Below are positions 26,701 through 36,242 of a stretch of 64,000 nucleotides of DNA, piece after piece (the stretch's first letter is position 1; the number at the start of each line of letters is the position of its first letter). The translations under genes and the position numbers were made by a program. Under the pieces are notes generated by a model. That model made no database searches. It was not told the origin of the DNA and saw only the letters and a list, made by a program, of their open reading frames with translations. Source of the DNA: Apophysomyces variabilis (lineage: Eukaryota; Mucoromycota; Mucoromycetes; Mucorales; Mucoraceae); the NCBI GenBank assembly GCA_002749535.1, contig MZZL01000405.1, positions 1-64,000 of the forward strand, read 5' to 3'.

Positions 26701-27626
26701 TTGATGGTGGGTTTGTATGAAGTGGTTTCAATATCCATCCTTGTAACTGGAAAAAAGCTTGTTGACTATAGCGATCTTTTCCTTTCTGCAGATCATGTAG
26801 TTTTTTGCTTTACACACCTTAATTTGATCTCTTATTCTACCGTTTGCCTTTGGCGTATTAGGTGATTCGGCACTGGTACAAGCGAATATAATGACACCAT
26901 CACTTGTACATTCGATCTTTTCTACAACCGTCACATCGTGAATCCTAAGGGTTTTACCCGGAGATATCAGCATACAAAGGAAGACAAAAGAAGAAGTGGG
27001 TAAGAAAATGACTCACTTTGATGACGAATTATGTCGATAAGCTTCGTAAGTAAGTGATGTAGTGTCGTTTAGATTTTCGATCAAACGCCCTTCTTCAAAG
27101 CTGAGAATCCATATTCATGATTCAGCATGCACGTTGGGTTCATATTCTTTTCTTTTTGTTTTTTTTTCTTGTCAACTCACTTTGGATCATATAAGCGTCT
27201 CATACCGATCACGTAAAAGACCGATTGGGGAGAGAAACCCCGAATCACCGCTTCGCCTTTGAAAACCGTCGTTTTATCACCTTTGCTTGGTTTTTGGAGC
27301 ATGTAGACCATGACATTTTTGTGTTTAAGAGCTTTTTTCCACGCGTCTTCTTTCACTAACTGTTTGATAGATTCAATAGCCTGTTCGGCTTGGTGGACCA
27401 AGTAAGTGTTTGAGGAGACATGCGTGCGGGGTTCTTGTAGGATAGGTGCGATGGGAGGAAGATCGTCATCATCGCTGAACGGATAGACGGGGTATGCTTC
27501 CGGTCGAAGGCGATGCGGTTTGTCGGACTCTATCTCTGTCACGATGCCACTGTCTTTGTCTGGAAATAAAGGAGCGTGCAAGGTGGATGAGGAAGAAGAG
27601 GAAGAAGGGACTGGTCGACTCTTCAT
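23251..27626 (-). CDS. Tandem START-domain protein (putative lipid transfer/binding)
   Basis: START domain 1 (27177-27430 and exons down to about 26580): DAWKKALKHKNVMVYMLQKP, TVFKGEAVIRGFSPQSVFYVIG, RRLYDPK, and a C-terminal part VTFITQESVRGWISGLTKKSLARRP. START domain 2 (about 25230-26080): LADWKEIGERNDVKLYSKSV, ILRGEGIIGNGWSPEQVCSVI, FPIQSRDFSLLTIIESD and HMDLAGTTPLPPAIIRLLSTEVP. The family binds sterols, phospholipids or ceramides in a hydrophobic pocket; the ligand here is unknown. A C-terminal extension (FVPKRSFDVSDVIHDRPYYMFVIELDPEGS; YLVIPTCPFVQRHLQHRFQDR) matches nothing I recognise. The first in-frame ATG is 27624-27626 (MKSRPVPSS); a stop lies just upstream. The join to the C-terminal part needs an intron of about 470 nt (roughly 24331-24796), far longer than its neighbours, so the 3' third could be a separate gene; reading on instead stops at 24692. 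Confidence 0.75.
23670..23694. repeat. (AT)n microsatellite within an intron
   Basis: An alternating AT run followed by GTATGTGTGTGTGTG, inside an intron near the 3' end of the START gene. Confidence 0.8.
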
Positions 27627-30600
27627 GGAAACGATGGAATCAAGGGCCAAAGCGATGAACGCTCCTTATGCGTTTCCTGCGAGGAGAAAGGTGAAGTGAA
27701 AGGTGTATGAGAATACCAAGCAATAGTAATAATAGTAATAGGATAGGAGTTTGGTGTATTATAAAGAGATATATAATATGTATATGTTTAGTGGTAGGAT
27801 ATGAAAGGATTTTGAGTTGGCTTTATTTTCCAGTTATTATTGTTTTTTTTTTCGTTTTGCGCGCTCATGCTTTCCAATAAACGTATCATAGTGTAACTGG
27901 GAACGGACTTTGACCTCATGGCTTTCTTGCCTTTTTATCGGAGAATGGCCTTTTGTACAACCATTGACCTTTTTAGATTGATTCTGGAGACAAATGAAAA
28001 AGGGAGAAAAGCGACTACGGGAATGGGGGGAGCGGGCAAAGACAAAGAACAGGACAAGATGAGGGGAAACAAAAAATCCAGATTATATCGTGGTATTTCC
28101 AAATATAGTAGTACGACAGATCCCGAAAACTGTGTTTCTGCCAGCAACTTTCCTCTTTTTTATAATATGTGCTTCACAATCTCAACAAAATCGAATTCAG
28201 TTAATTTCCTGCCGGGAATGTAGTTGAAATCTTTGAGTTGATCCAGAAATAATAATAACTTAACTTTCGATACCGGTGGTAGCTGCAGTTTATGCCGGCA
28301 GAACACAAAGATTTGTATTGGCGTCCTTCATATAACAATCACCCATGTGAGAGAAAAGGGCAATTGCTATCTATTCGGAATGGATAGGGCTCGGAATATG
28401 CCCCGGACCGACCGGATAGCTGGCGGTTGGGTCTTATTGAGCTATATTTCGGGGCATGACGTTGGCCCAACCGACCTGGCCAAACCGATATGGGCCACAG
28501 GTCAAATCTACGGCTTTAGTATAGTGCTTGCCCTATTTGTTTGCCCATTTCTATTTTTCATTTGCAGACTGGGATTCAAGTTTTGGCGGAATATAAAAAT
28601 AATTTTGAGTGATTGGTTGAAATATTTGCGATTCCGATGTTGCTGTATGTTGTCCAAAGATAGATACTCTTTTTGCTCCGTTTTACCCCTAGAAAGGATT
28701 TGCCTAGCTATAGTTTAAAGTAGAAACGTAAATTTGTCAATGCCTTGCTATGATCCAATTGGAAAAAAACAGCTTATGGTTTATTGGGCTTCCTCTGAAA
28801 AGTCATAACGTCTTCATTCATTTTTATTATTAGCCTTCTTGACTCTTTCGTGCATACGCATGCGATTTCGATTCTCTCTTAACATAATCTTGACTCTGCA
28901 ACTTAGGAAACGAGTCCATATACTTTAGAGTAATAAAGTTGTACACTTGTTGTCTCAAAGCTGCATCTTATCAAGCAATCGGCACCGTTTGCTACGTTTA
29001 CCCCAAAAAGAAATACCTCGTACCTATCCCTAGGTTTCAAGGAAACGTATCGAGCTTCTAATGTCATATAAATAACAATACATGATTTTGTGACAGATAA
29101 TGTTTAATGGCTTAATAAATTGATTTACGCTATTAATTATAATGACGTTAGGTTTGATCTTTCAGAGTCATTGACTTTGTCAACATACGAGCAACTACTG
29201 GTCAACTAGACGAATCCATATCTAGTAGTAGTCATTGCTCGAACATCTCCGGTTTCACAGAAGTTGAGACATTGAATGACAACAATTTCCCTATCCGCGC
29301 GACTACCCCGACATTTATGGTCATAACATGACGCGTCCTTTCATTGATAAGACGACGTGTTGTCCCTTTTTATCCTTTCTTTTGGCTTTATCTTTTACTG
29401 CAGTTTCCATCAAGCGATCTATTGATACCTGTGTCATCCAATGTATGACAAAAGCACATGGTAAGTCAAAGTGCACAGACATAACAAAGTTATCTAATCG
29501 CATGATTCTAATATACTAGACTAATCTTCCATGTATGAAATCAGAAGAATACAGAATGACATGCTGGACTCTCAACAGAAAGGTAATTTCCTACTACTAC
29601 AACAATTATCATTTTATTGACATCATTTCTTCCAGAAAATGCAGACAACTATGAATAAAACGTAGGCACAAGGCCCTTTCAAGATAAGCATTGGGTGAAA
29701 CAAGGTACGACAAGATTGAATGTTGCTATTATTATGCAGCCATCTACTGTCAGGACACAATAGCTCTTGGACAACATATTACAGATGCCTCTCGTTGTAC
29801 ACTCTATTCTGGTTAATTGCAGCAAGTATTCGTCTCTGACAACAAGGACAACATACACTTCCGGACATTCAAGACAACCTGAAACATGGGGTAATTTCGG
29901 ACAGATGAAATCCGACAAAGCGGTAAGACAACAAACCAGACAAAATGCTACCATTATTCCTAACTTTGATTCTTCTGTAGCCTCAAGGCGCAGGCAAGCA
30001 AAACATTCCCTATTAAGTGGGTGGTTGGGCTTCTTGTCCCGGAGGTTACATTCCCGGACGTTTTCTTTTCGTGCTCACGCCCATCATGGATTTGGTGCGG
30101 CGTGGGCGCCCAGCCGGATGCTGGGATACCTTTCGGGGGTAAGTAGAAGACTTCGATTATACCATTCCCGTTTACTAACCATGAATTATATTTCACGCTA
30201 TTCGAATGAATTTTGCGTCCACTGGAGGATCAAGTTCATGTAAGTAAAATGTACTGCCTGCATAAATCATTCACTAATGATGCATATTGTCATATCTTTT
30301 AGCGCAAAATATAATTCAAAAAACAGTATGACAGCGTTAGTATGACGACCTCCGTTTACTGGGGTCCGGGTAACAATGTTGACCAGTCGCATTGGGTCAT
30401 GGTTCAACGTCTTGACCCGGCTCAGTTATGACCTGCCCGGTTAAGACCCCTCCCATTTTAAGCCCTAGGAATGGAATAAAGAGTAGATTGCAAAGCAACT
30501 ATCGCAGTGTTGGTTAGTAAGCCACAGGGAGCTAGCCCTAACCAACTGTGCTGCTCACTTAAAAAGTTTCTCCAGTCAAAGCGCTTTCATACTGTTGAGC

Positions 30601-30900
30601 AAGCCGTTGGTAAAGCCAAAAAAAAATTTTACTTCCTTAGTGTAGGGATTAGCGACAACTTGGTACACGACGTTAGTACACAATATTTCCGGATATCTTT
30701 TCTATATCCTTTTCTTTTGTTTTCCTTTTTGTCTAGATAACCCTCTCAGCTAAGCCGATTTGCTTGACCATAGTTGAATTTTTCAGAACCTCACGAGATG
30801 TACTGACTTTCTCCAATATCATTTAGTATTACATTATTTTTGTTTTGTTATTTTATTCTCTCTTATTCACTTATCTTTTTTCTTATCCAATTATCCTCCA
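27627..30900. other. Gene-poor region, left part
   Basis: No frame here has a recognisable domain. Several good-looking splice sites follow each other on the plus strand between 29455 and 30245 (CACATG|GTAAGT at 29461; AAAG|GTAATT at 29581; TTCTTCCAG at 29634; TTCTGTAG at 29980; GGGG|GTAAGT at 30139). They do not join into one long conserved frame. This may be a spliced non-coding RNA or a decayed gene. Two GC-richer islands, at about 28390-28510 and 30340-30470, are full of GGGTC/GACCC-type words arranged as inverted pairs and look like old repeat material. Confidence 0.4.
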
Positions 30901-30903
30901 GAG

Positions 30904-30950
30904 TTTATTATAAATAACCCACTTTAAGTCAAATAAATAACAGGTTTTTC
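30904..30950 (+). promoter_or_regulatory. Possible promoter (TATA-like)
   Basis: TTATTATAAATAA followed by a T/C-rich stretch (TCTTTCTTTTCATTG near 30960) resembles a fungal core promoter on the plus strand. No clear coding region follows at once, so this is weak. Confidence 0.25.
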
Positions 30951-31708
30951 ATCTCAAATCTTTCTTTTCATTGAAATTGTTTAAGAGAAACATTCTCTAA
31001 AAGAAGTAGCTTTTTTTTCTATCCACTGTCATTTTACTGCGCCTCCGTTGGTTTATCAAGAAATCACCGATCACCTTAATTTATTTGATCCATATCTTTT
31101 TTTATTGATTTTATTTTTGATGCAACAACACTCTACAAGAACTTTCTGACTGTCTGAATTAACTGATCCAAGTAAGAAATCATTGTTAAGACTTTATCGA
31201 GAATTCCGATTCCTGAACCTTATCTCTGTTATTTCTCTATTTGGTCACTATTGACCAACTGATTAACAATGTTTTACTGTCAAGCCTTTGGCCCTACCTT
31301 TTATCTCAAGCAATTCAAGTTACCCTATACTCTTGGTGCTAGACTCTAACCCATACCTGGTGCTCACTTATTCTCAAGCATCGCAAAACGGCAACTTATT
31401 ATCTTCCTATGAAGACTCTATCAAAAGTCACGCTGTGACACAGTAGCTGAATTTCAGCCACGACAGCCACTGAAGGTTCTGTGATATGCTATGGATAAGC
31501 ATAGCCCAACCGCTTTTTACAAGCCTCTTCATTACGATATTCATAAATACCGATCGATTGGCGGAAGATCATAAGAAACCGTAAATGCACACAGAACATT
31601 TCTGGCAGCAGGACAAGAAATGTACATGGAGTTCCTTTTATCGTTGCAGGATCAATTCCGCAAATATTTCATATTCTTCAATCTAGTTATCGACTAATTT
31701 GGTATTGT

Positions 31709-32227
31709 AGCTGCCCTGCCCTTTTGCTTCTGCCTTTCATCTCTGCTGCCCTCTCAAGGCTATTTCATTTCCTTTTCTTAACTGATCTGTCTCGAGGAAG
31801 TATACGATATATTCGTACTGCGCTCAAAAGGGACGTTAATAAATTTCTATTTGCTTCTGTATATCCTACACTGAGCATCAAAGCCAGGGAAGCAAAGCAG
31901 CTTGCGGAAAATATGATGAGCTATAAAACGAACGTATTTATTCGGCAGCCTTGCTCTCTTTTTCATCGGTTTGCTATTTGTGGGGCAAAGTGGCAGGCAA
32001 ATAACGGGTGTGGGAAGCAGCTGTGGTTTCTTGATACCTCTCGATTGCATTTCGCCCAGCGTCGCCTTGATGAGAATCTTTACTTGCTACACCAACTGGA
32101 GGATTTCAGCAAATTTGTTGAAGAATTCCTCCAAACAAGCTGGGAAGGAGAGACGTTGGGTCTTCTGGATACGGCATATGTAGCCTACAGGCGAGTCCAT
32201 GACACGAAGCGAGATGTCAAGCCCTAG
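31709..32227 (+). CDS. Hypothetical protein or exon, no recognised domain
   Basis: An open frame of about 170 codons with no in-frame ATG near its start. A TTGGTATTGTAG acceptor-like sequence ends at 31710, so it could be a terminal exon whose upstream exons I cannot identify. It ends TAG at 32225-32227. The translation has plausible composition (SIKAREAKQLAENMMSYKT; LDENLYLLHQLEDFSKFVEE) but matches no family I know. It may equally be chance or the remnant of a dead gene. The next frame (ATG at 32199, stop at 32523-32525) overlaps its end and is also unrecognised. Confidence 0.3.
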   Translation, partial: SCPALLLLPFISAALSRLFHFLFLTDLSRGSIRYIRTALKRDVNKFLFASVYPTLSIKAREAKQLAENMMSYKTNVFIRQPCSLFHRFAICGAKWQANNGCGKQLWFLDTSRLHFAQRRLDENLYLLHQLEDFSKFVEEFLQTSWEGETLGLLDTAYVAYRRVHDTKRDVKP

Positions 32228-32324
32228 AAATTTTGTGCACGTCCATAAGTCTGATGAATGGCTTATAATGGAACACTATCCCATTATTACAAATCCTATT
32301 GTCTGTAAATTGCGGATTTTATCG

Positions 32325-32355
32325 GCATGCTTGATCGTTAACGATCGTAGCATGC
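32325..32355. repeat. Imperfect 31-nt palindrome
   Basis: GCATGCTTGATCGTT is followed directly by AACGATCGTAGCATGC. The arms pair almost fully, with one mismatch or indel next to the outer GCATGC. It lies in the gene-poor region about 550 bp before the 140-bp satellite. Confidence 0.7.
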
Positions 32356-32873
32356 TTTTTAGGATTTTTGGGACTTTGACACCTCCTTCATTCATCTCCT
32401 TGGTGCCAAACTCTCCTTCATCAGACCTTCCGACTTCGGCGCACCCAAACACCATCGGCAAAGTTCCTGAAGATCAGGTCAATTTTACGACCGTTGATCT
32501 TTTGAGGCGCCCGAAACTCTCCTGAAATGAATCGTTTAGAAGTCTCTAAGCTCGTAGCATCAATCGCTATATCTGCTTAGCATACGATTTCCATGATTTA
32601 CGCTTTAGCATCATCAACTTTCATGGCGCAAATTGTCTACTTACTCTTCTTTATAATATTATAAGGACTTTATTAACATTTCGAATATCTATCAGCGTAT
32701 CTGTCGATTACGCTATGTCTCGGTCACAGGATATCAGTGATGCTCTCGGCAGCTGTCAAAAGGGCAATATCAGTTGTGTGACTAATGTAGCTAGAAGTTT
32801 TCTCTTACGTGTATTCTCGTGTACGTAAGTGTCGGTCGAGACATCTTCCGTCAAAGTTCCAATCTCTATCAGG

Positions 32874-33958
32874 TTTCGCAACCGACGCGAGGGACAAGGA
32901 TGGACAACGTCCTCCAGGTAATGCAGCGTCGATTACTTGGCCCATGACTCTACTCCACAACGTGGGCAGATAGGACCTAGGGTGAGAGTATCAAAACATT
33001 AACCTATACCAAATTTCGCAACCGACGCGAGGGACAAGGATGGACAACGTCCTCCAGGTAATGCAGCGTCGATTACTCGGCCCATGACTCTACTCCACAA
33101 CGTGGGCAGATAGGACCTAGGGTGAGAGTATCAAAATATTAACCTATACCAAATTTCGCAACCGACGCGAGGGACAAGGATGGACAACATCCTCCAGGTA
33201 ATGCAGCGTCGATTACTCGGCCCATGACTCTACTCCACAACGTGGGCAGATAGGACCTAGGGTGAGAGTATCAAAATATTAACCTATACCAAATTTCGCA
33301 ACCGACGCGAGGGACAAGGATGGACAACGTCCTCCAGGTAATGCAGCGTCGATTACTCGGCCCATGACTCTACTCCACAACGTGGGCAGATAGGACCTAG
33401 GGTGAGAGTATCAAAATATTAACCTATACCAAATTTCGCAACCGACGCGAGGGACAAGGATGGACAACGTCCTCCAGGTAATGCAGCGTCGATTACTCGG
33501 CCCATGACTCTACTCCACAACGTGGGCAGATAGGACCTAGGGTGAGAGTATCAAAATATTAACCTATACCAAATTTCGCAACCGACGCGAGGGACAAGGA
33601 TGGACAACGTCCTCCAGGTAATGCAGCGTCGATTACTTGGCCCATGACTCTACTCCACAACGTGGGCAGATAGGACCTAGGGTGAGAGTATCAAAACATT
33701 AACCTATACCAAATTTCGCAACCGACGCGAGGGACAAGGATGGACAACGTCCTCCAGGTAATGCAGCGTCGATTACTCGGCCCATGACTCTACTCCACAA
33801 CGTGGGCAGATAGGACCTAGGGTGAGAGTATCAAAATATTAACCTATACCAAATTTCGCAACCGACGCGAGGGACAAGGATGGACAACGTCCTCCAGGTA
33901 ATGCAGCGTCGATTACTTGGCCCATGACTCTACTCCACAACGTGGGCAAATAGGACCT
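32874..33958. repeat. 140-bp tandem satellite, 7.75 copies
   Basis: Unit starts are at 32874, 33014, 33154, 33294, 33434, 33574, 33714 and 33854, a constant 140-bp period. Each starts TTTCGCAACCGACGCGAGGG. The last copy matches through position 33958 (105 of 140 bases). Copies differ by only a few bases: TACTTGG in copies 1, 6 and 8 versus TACTCGG elsewhere; CAAAACATT in copies 1 and 6 versus CAAAATATT; ACATCC in copy 3; GGGCAAATA in copy 8. The period is not a multiple of 3, so it is not a coding repeat. Each unit holds a short hairpin GGAC-AAC-GTCC (broken in copy 3) and a CGACGC/GCGTCG inverted pair. Near-identity points to recent expansion or ongoing homogenisation. Confidence 0.95.
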
Positions 33959-34477
33959 GGTCAAAAGAATGGCGTGCCTCTTGCGACATGTGTATATATG
34001 ACGTAGCATGTTTTCGAACACAGTTGACGAATGGCATGCGTCCATTCAACCGAACGACAATGCGCTGGCGCTAAAATCACAAAAAGGGAAAGCGTAACAA
34101 AAGAAGCCAAAGAAAAGAGAAAAAGGCATGCGCTGAGAGGTCCGCATGCATAAAAGAAGACCAGTAATTCAATCATTTTCACGTTTTTTCGGGCGCCCCG
34201 ACGTTGCTTTTATATAACACAATATTGGATGCCCGATCTACTTTAGATCGATTTGTTTCGTGCTACCACAACCAGTACGAAAAGAAAGGGTTAGGACCTA
34301 CTATGATTATTCATAAAGTTAAACCACATTTCCTTTAGGAAAGTTGCAAAAACTTACATATAACATTGAGCTCCGGCTTTCGCTGTAAGAAAATGATCAT
34401 AACCATTAGATCGCAAAGCAAATGCAAAGCCAATCAATCTATCCATCCATCGATCATGATGTGTTCAGTCACAGACT
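33959..34477. other. Intergenic region after the satellite
   Basis: About 520 bp between the satellite and the duplicated promoter element of the phosphomannomutase gene. AT-rich, no coding frame seen. Confidence 0.45.
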
Positions 34478-34575
34478 AAGGATCGGCACGATGGGTTCAT
34501 TCATTGGACAACGCTTTTAAATTTATAAGGATCGACACGATGGGTCCGTTCATTGGACAACGTTTTATATTTAGC
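34478..34575 (+). promoter_or_regulatory. Duplicated 49-bp element upstream of phosphomannomutase
   Basis: Two adjacent copies (34478-34526 and 34527-34575) share AAGGATCGxCACGATGGGT and TTCATTGGACAACG. Each carries ATTGG, the reverse of a CCAAT box. The second copy ends about 65 bp before the ATG at 34640, so the pair sits where a core-proximal promoter would be. Two CCAAT boxes 49 bp apart suggest HAP-complex control, which is inference. Confidence 0.6.
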
Positions 34576-34639
34576 CGACTGCCGTTTTTCTTTTTTGACA
34601 CGTTTCTTTGATCTCTTCATCATAACCTCATTAAACACT

Positions 34640-35637
34640 ATGGCTCCCGTAACCGCATTCTCTGATCGCGAATTCCCTGACACCATCGTCTTATTCGATG
34701 TCGACGGCACCTTAACTCCCGCTCGCCACGTAAGCAATTCAACTTGTCGATACTCTTCATCATTGACTCCTTCGATCTAGACTGTTTCCCAAGAGATGTT
34801 GGACACTTTGGCCGCCCTTCGTAAGAAAGTCGTCATCGGCTTTGTTGGTGGTTCCGATTTAAGCAAGCAAGTTGAACAGCTGGGTCCCACTGGTAAAATT
34901 ATACAAACAAAAACATCCAGGCACGCGTAAACTAAGATTGGGTCATGATAGTCCTCAAAGACTTTGATTATTGCTTTGCTGAGAATGGTTTGACAGCCTA
35001 TCGTCTGGGTGAAGAAATGGCATCGCAGGTAAAAGAACTTGAGGATTGCTCCATCTCTTTTTTTTTTTCTGACGGTCATGCTATTCTCATCAGAGCTTCA
35101 TCAACTGGATTGGTGAAGAAGAATACACTAAGTTGGTTAATTATATTCTGCGTTACATTGCAGACTTGGAACTTCCCAAGAAGCGGTACGTATTTTCGAA
35201 GCGAGACCAAAGCATATCCTTATGGTGCTGCTCGTAGTGGTACCTTTGTTGAATTCCGTAATGGTATGATCAATGTATCCCCCATTGGACGCAACTGTTC
35301 AAGGGAAGAGCGCAATGAGTTTGAAAAATATGACCTGGAAAGAGGTTTACGCAAGAAATTTGTGGAAGATCTGAAAAAGGCTTTCCCTCATCTTGCATTG
35401 ACGTATTCCATCGGTGGTCAGATCTCCTTTGATGTATTTCCCACTGGCTGGGATAAGACCTATTGTTTGCGTCACGTGAAGCAGGATGGATTTACCAAGA
35501 TCCATTTCTTTGGCGACAAGACGTTTGAAGGAGGCAATGACTATGAAATTTATTCCCACCCCGATGTCACAGGACATGCTGTCACCAGTCCTAAAGATAC
35601 CATGCGTATCCTGAATGAACTCTTCCCCTCCAAATAA
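34640..35637 (+). CDS. SEC53: Phosphomannomutase
   Basis: HAD-superfamily enzyme interconverting mannose-6-phosphate and mannose-1-phosphate in the cytosol, feeding GDP-mannose for glycosylation, GPI anchors and cell-wall mannan. Exons 34640-34729, 34781-34892, 34952-35028, 35094-35185 and 35238-35637 sum to 771 nt, giving 256 residues, the usual family length. Visible motifs are [12 protein letters not shown] (nucleophile Asp and acid/base Asp), [35 protein letters not shown] (substrate-binding Arg residues), [19 protein letters not shown] and [16 protein letters not shown] (metal-binding loop), ending LNELFPSK. All introns are GT-AG, 46-65 nt. Upstream lies the 49-bp duplicated element with twin CCAAT boxes. 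Confidence 0.97.
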
Positions 35638-36242
35638 ACTACAACACGCTAAGCAATTCCAGTGGTACTCTATCGTTTAAGTCTATCGACTTTGTAAGTT
35701 GCATGGGCTATGAGCTTTCCCTATTCTCTTCTCCCGACAACTTTTTCGTTCAGATCGCCTAAGTAAGAGAGATGGAATGCACTCAAATAACCGGCAATCA
35801 ATGGAAATGGCCCAAGTAAGTCTGAAATCAATTTATTTGTTTACAGTAAATGGGACGAAGGTGTCGTTCAGCAAGTATGTGTGCATCCGATCGTAGGGAG
35901 GACGAGAATGTACGGGCTGCATAACCTGCACAATGGACTGGTTACACAAGGGTTTTCCGAACGTTGAATTTGGCTGTAAATGGGGAAGGAAATGGAATGT
36001 GTGAGAATAGCGTCAACGGGTTAAGTAATGGATGCAGGGATCTGTTTCTAAAGCTGCTTCGATCATCCTTTTCCTCGTCAGACTGGCATGACTTTGTCTT
36101 CCTCGGAACGTAATCCGACTGCTTTTCTCAGTCGCTAGTCGGAATCCTGTCATCAAACAAAAGCCATTTTGTTTTTTTCTGTAACATTTTCCCAAAAATA
36201 AATCCATTCTTCTTTCTTTTACTTTCTTTTTTCTGGGAAACG
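35638..36242. other. Intergenic region
   Basis: About 600 bp between SEC53 and the MSP-domain gene. The part just before 36243 is T/C-rich (TTCTTTCTTTTACTTTC), as in fungal 5' leaders. No gene seen. Confidence 0.45.

Noticed and set aside
28347..28718. Plus-strand open frame of 123 codons with a hydrophobic part
   Set aside because: No recognisable domain; it overlaps a repeat-like GC island with inverted pairs and shows no splice or promoter signals.
29767..30243. Plus-strand open frame of 158 codons
   Set aside because: It crosses several good splice sites and has a translation rich in Arg/Ser/His with no family resemblance; most likely chance or part of a non-coding transcript.
30510..30551. 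GTTGGTTAG...CTAACCAAC inverted pair as a possible tRNA or LTR end
   Set aside because: The stem is only 9 bp, with no tRNA boxes and no second LTR copy in the window.
32870..33960. Satellite array considered as a CRISPR array
   Set aside because: The 140-bp units abut with no unique spacers, and the genome is eukaryotic.
33839..34045. Minus-strand frame of 68 codons across the last satellite unit
   Set aside because: The period of 140 is not a multiple of 3, so the frame cannot persist through the array; it is a by-product of the repeat.
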